Position numbers and translations under genes: made by a program. Below the pieces are notes generated by a model. It had not been told where the DNA came from and did no database searches. It saw nothing but the letters and a program-made list of their open reading frames with translations. A stretch of DNA of 16,138 bases from Gracilaria vermiculophylla (taxonomy: Eukaryota; Rhodophyta; Florideophyceae; Gracilariales; Gracilariaceae): positions 150,326 to 166,463 of the forward strand of contig JAHNZQ020000016.1 of the NCBI GenBank assembly GCA_019155205.2. The letters run 5' to 3'. Of the stretch, positions 15,251 through 16,138 are shown one piece after another (positions within the stretch are counted from its first letter, which is position 1; each line of letters opens with the position of its first letter).

Positions 15251-16138
15251 ATGGTTTCCTTTTCTCTGTCGCCACGAACGGATTGCTTCCTTAATCTTTT
15301 GCGACGAGAAGTGATTCGCAAAAGCTCGAAGTCAGACCAGCGGAGAAGAGCAATAGCACTTGCCACACTACACGTCTCCTTGCAAGCGATAGCCTCACAA
15401 ACGGGCCAAACATTTACGCATTCTCCACGATGCGTGTTTCCCAGACCGCGTTTCCGACCGCAGCCGCACATGGATTCTCTTTCCAACACAATGTTTACAA
15501 GACTCTACCGCGTCCCGAAACCACAATACATGAAACTAATGCAACAATTAATACCTGCATTGCACCGCAAGCAAAAGAATTACTCTAATGTTGCCAGTTC
15601 TTTGCAACCATCAGTTATGCTCTTCGTTACTCTTCGAATACTAGCAGGAGCTAGCTATCTTTATGTATGTTGGCCTTATGGAATTGGAGGCTCAACAGTG
15701 TATGAAGCTTTTACAGAAACGCTTATAGCTCTTGACCAGACTCTTCCCAGAATCAGGTTTCCTTTCACTTTCGACGAGTGTCAAAAAAGCTCTGAGCTAT
15801 TCAAAGCCTTACGGAAAAGCCCCTTGGACAGGATTGTGGCAGCATTAGATGGCCTGGCTGTAGAGATTCGCCGTCCGTGTCTCATAGATGCACCTGATCC
15901 TATGAAGTATTATAACCGAAAGACGTTTTTCGCCGTTTGCGTCCAAGCAGCCGTAACTGCCGACTACAAGTTCGTGTTCGTATCAGCCCGCCACTCTGGT
16001 GGAACTCATGATGCAACCGCCTTTTCGAACACAGAACTCTACAAATTACTACAGGGAGAGAAGCTTCCATCGTGGGCAGCCGTGGTTGCGGACGACGCAT
16101 ATTCCAATAAGAAAAGAGTGTTGACGCCATATCCGGGT
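15251..16138 (+). CDS. HARBI1-like PIF/Harbinger transposase, 3' end cut by window
   Basis: The frame is open from ATG 15251 (an in-frame TAA lies at 15212) to the last base, 296 codons. The middle part (about residues 74-140) has the helical DNA-binding region typical of the family (SLQPSVMLFVTLRILAGAS, then YGIGGSTVYEAF). The DDE_Tnp_4-type nuclease follows: Asp200 in AALDGLAVEIRRP, YYNRKTFFAVCVQA, Asp254 in GGTHDATAF, then ADDAY and LTPYPG at the edge. The third catalytic acid should lie just beyond the window. The enzyme cuts and joins transposon ends at TWA targets and usually needs a second Myb-like protein, not seen here. No stop or frameshift is visible, so the copy could be recent. 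Later in-frame ATGs at 15470, 15491 and 15530 are alternative starts. Confidence 0.9.
   Translation, partial: MVSFSLSPRTDCFLNLLRREVIRKSSKSDQRRRAIALATLHVSLQAIASQTGQTFTHSPRCVFPRPRFRPQPHMDSLSNTMFTRLYRVPKPQYMKLMQQLIPALHRKQKNYSNVASSLQPSVMLFVTLRILAGASYLYVCWPYGIGGSTVYEAFTETLIALDQTLPRIRFPFTFDECQKSSELFKALRKSPLDRIVAALDGLAVEIRRPCLIDAPDPMKYYNRKTFFAVCVQAAVTADYKFVFVSARHSGGTHDATAFSNTELYKLLQGEKLPSWAAVVADDAYSNKKRVLTPYPG

Larger units (their letters stand above)
15106..16138 (+). mobile_element. PIF/Harbinger-type DNA transposon, left part
   Basis: The HARBI1-like transposase gene at 15251 is preceded by a candidate element end: TTA (15106-15108, matching the 3-bp TWA target-site duplication of this superfamily) followed by GGGCCGTTCCATGAC (15109-15123). 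The other end lies outside the window, so the terminal inverted repeat and duplication cannot be confirmed. Subterminal repeats lie at 15133-15198. Confidence 0.6.

Noticed and set aside
1..16138. CRISPR array, bacterial operon or phage-defence system
   Set aside because: There are no spaced identical repeats, and every recognisable gene is eukaryotic with its own promoter spacing.

Overview
The window is nuclear DNA from an intron-poor, gene-dense eukaryote. Evidence: nine gene models in 16 kb, all with eukaryote-only or eukaryote-type products (COP9 signalosome, histone stem-loop binding protein, Mediator, UTP15, RPA1, a CDK10/11-type kinase), GT-AG introns, TATA-like and AATAAA elements and a PIF/Harbinger-type transposase. 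The DUF1664 membrane/coiled-coil protein is typical of plants and algae, and SLBP is absent from land plants, so a unicellular or simple alga (possibly a red alga) is the best guess; this is inference, not proof.

Layout from left to right. (1) 1-1513, minus strand: 5' part of an unrecognised large gene running off the left edge, containing a degenerate 159-bp (53-residue) tandem repeat; the same frame stays open to 1741. (2) 2836-4191, plus: CSN1. (3) 4701-5372, plus: SLBP. (4) 5588-6274, minus: probable MED11, convergent with SLBP and divergent from (5) 6470-7423, plus: DUF1664 protein. (6) 8043-9814, minus: UTP15 in two exons, divergent from (7) 10183-12177, plus: RPA1. (8) 12543-13002, minus: a weak two-exon candidate downstream of a TG microsatellite. 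(9) 13212-14210, plus: CDK10/11-type kinase. (10) 15251-16138, plus: HARBI1-like transposase cut by the right edge, with a candidate element end at 15109 preceded by TTA.

The genes are housekeeping genes of nuclear RNA and DNA metabolism and cell-cycle control. SLBP and RPA1 are both S-phase genes and carry an identical 11-bp E2F-type site (TTCCCGCCAAA) about 130-180 bp before their start codons, which suggests co-regulation at G1/S.

I found no clear new multi-gene system. The strongest unusual observation is that the RPA1 homologue keeps an intact DBD-C fold sequence but has lost all four zinc-binding cysteines. Next are the shared E2F sites, the altered TPNK motif of SLBP, and the long unrecognised repeat-bearing protein at the left edge.
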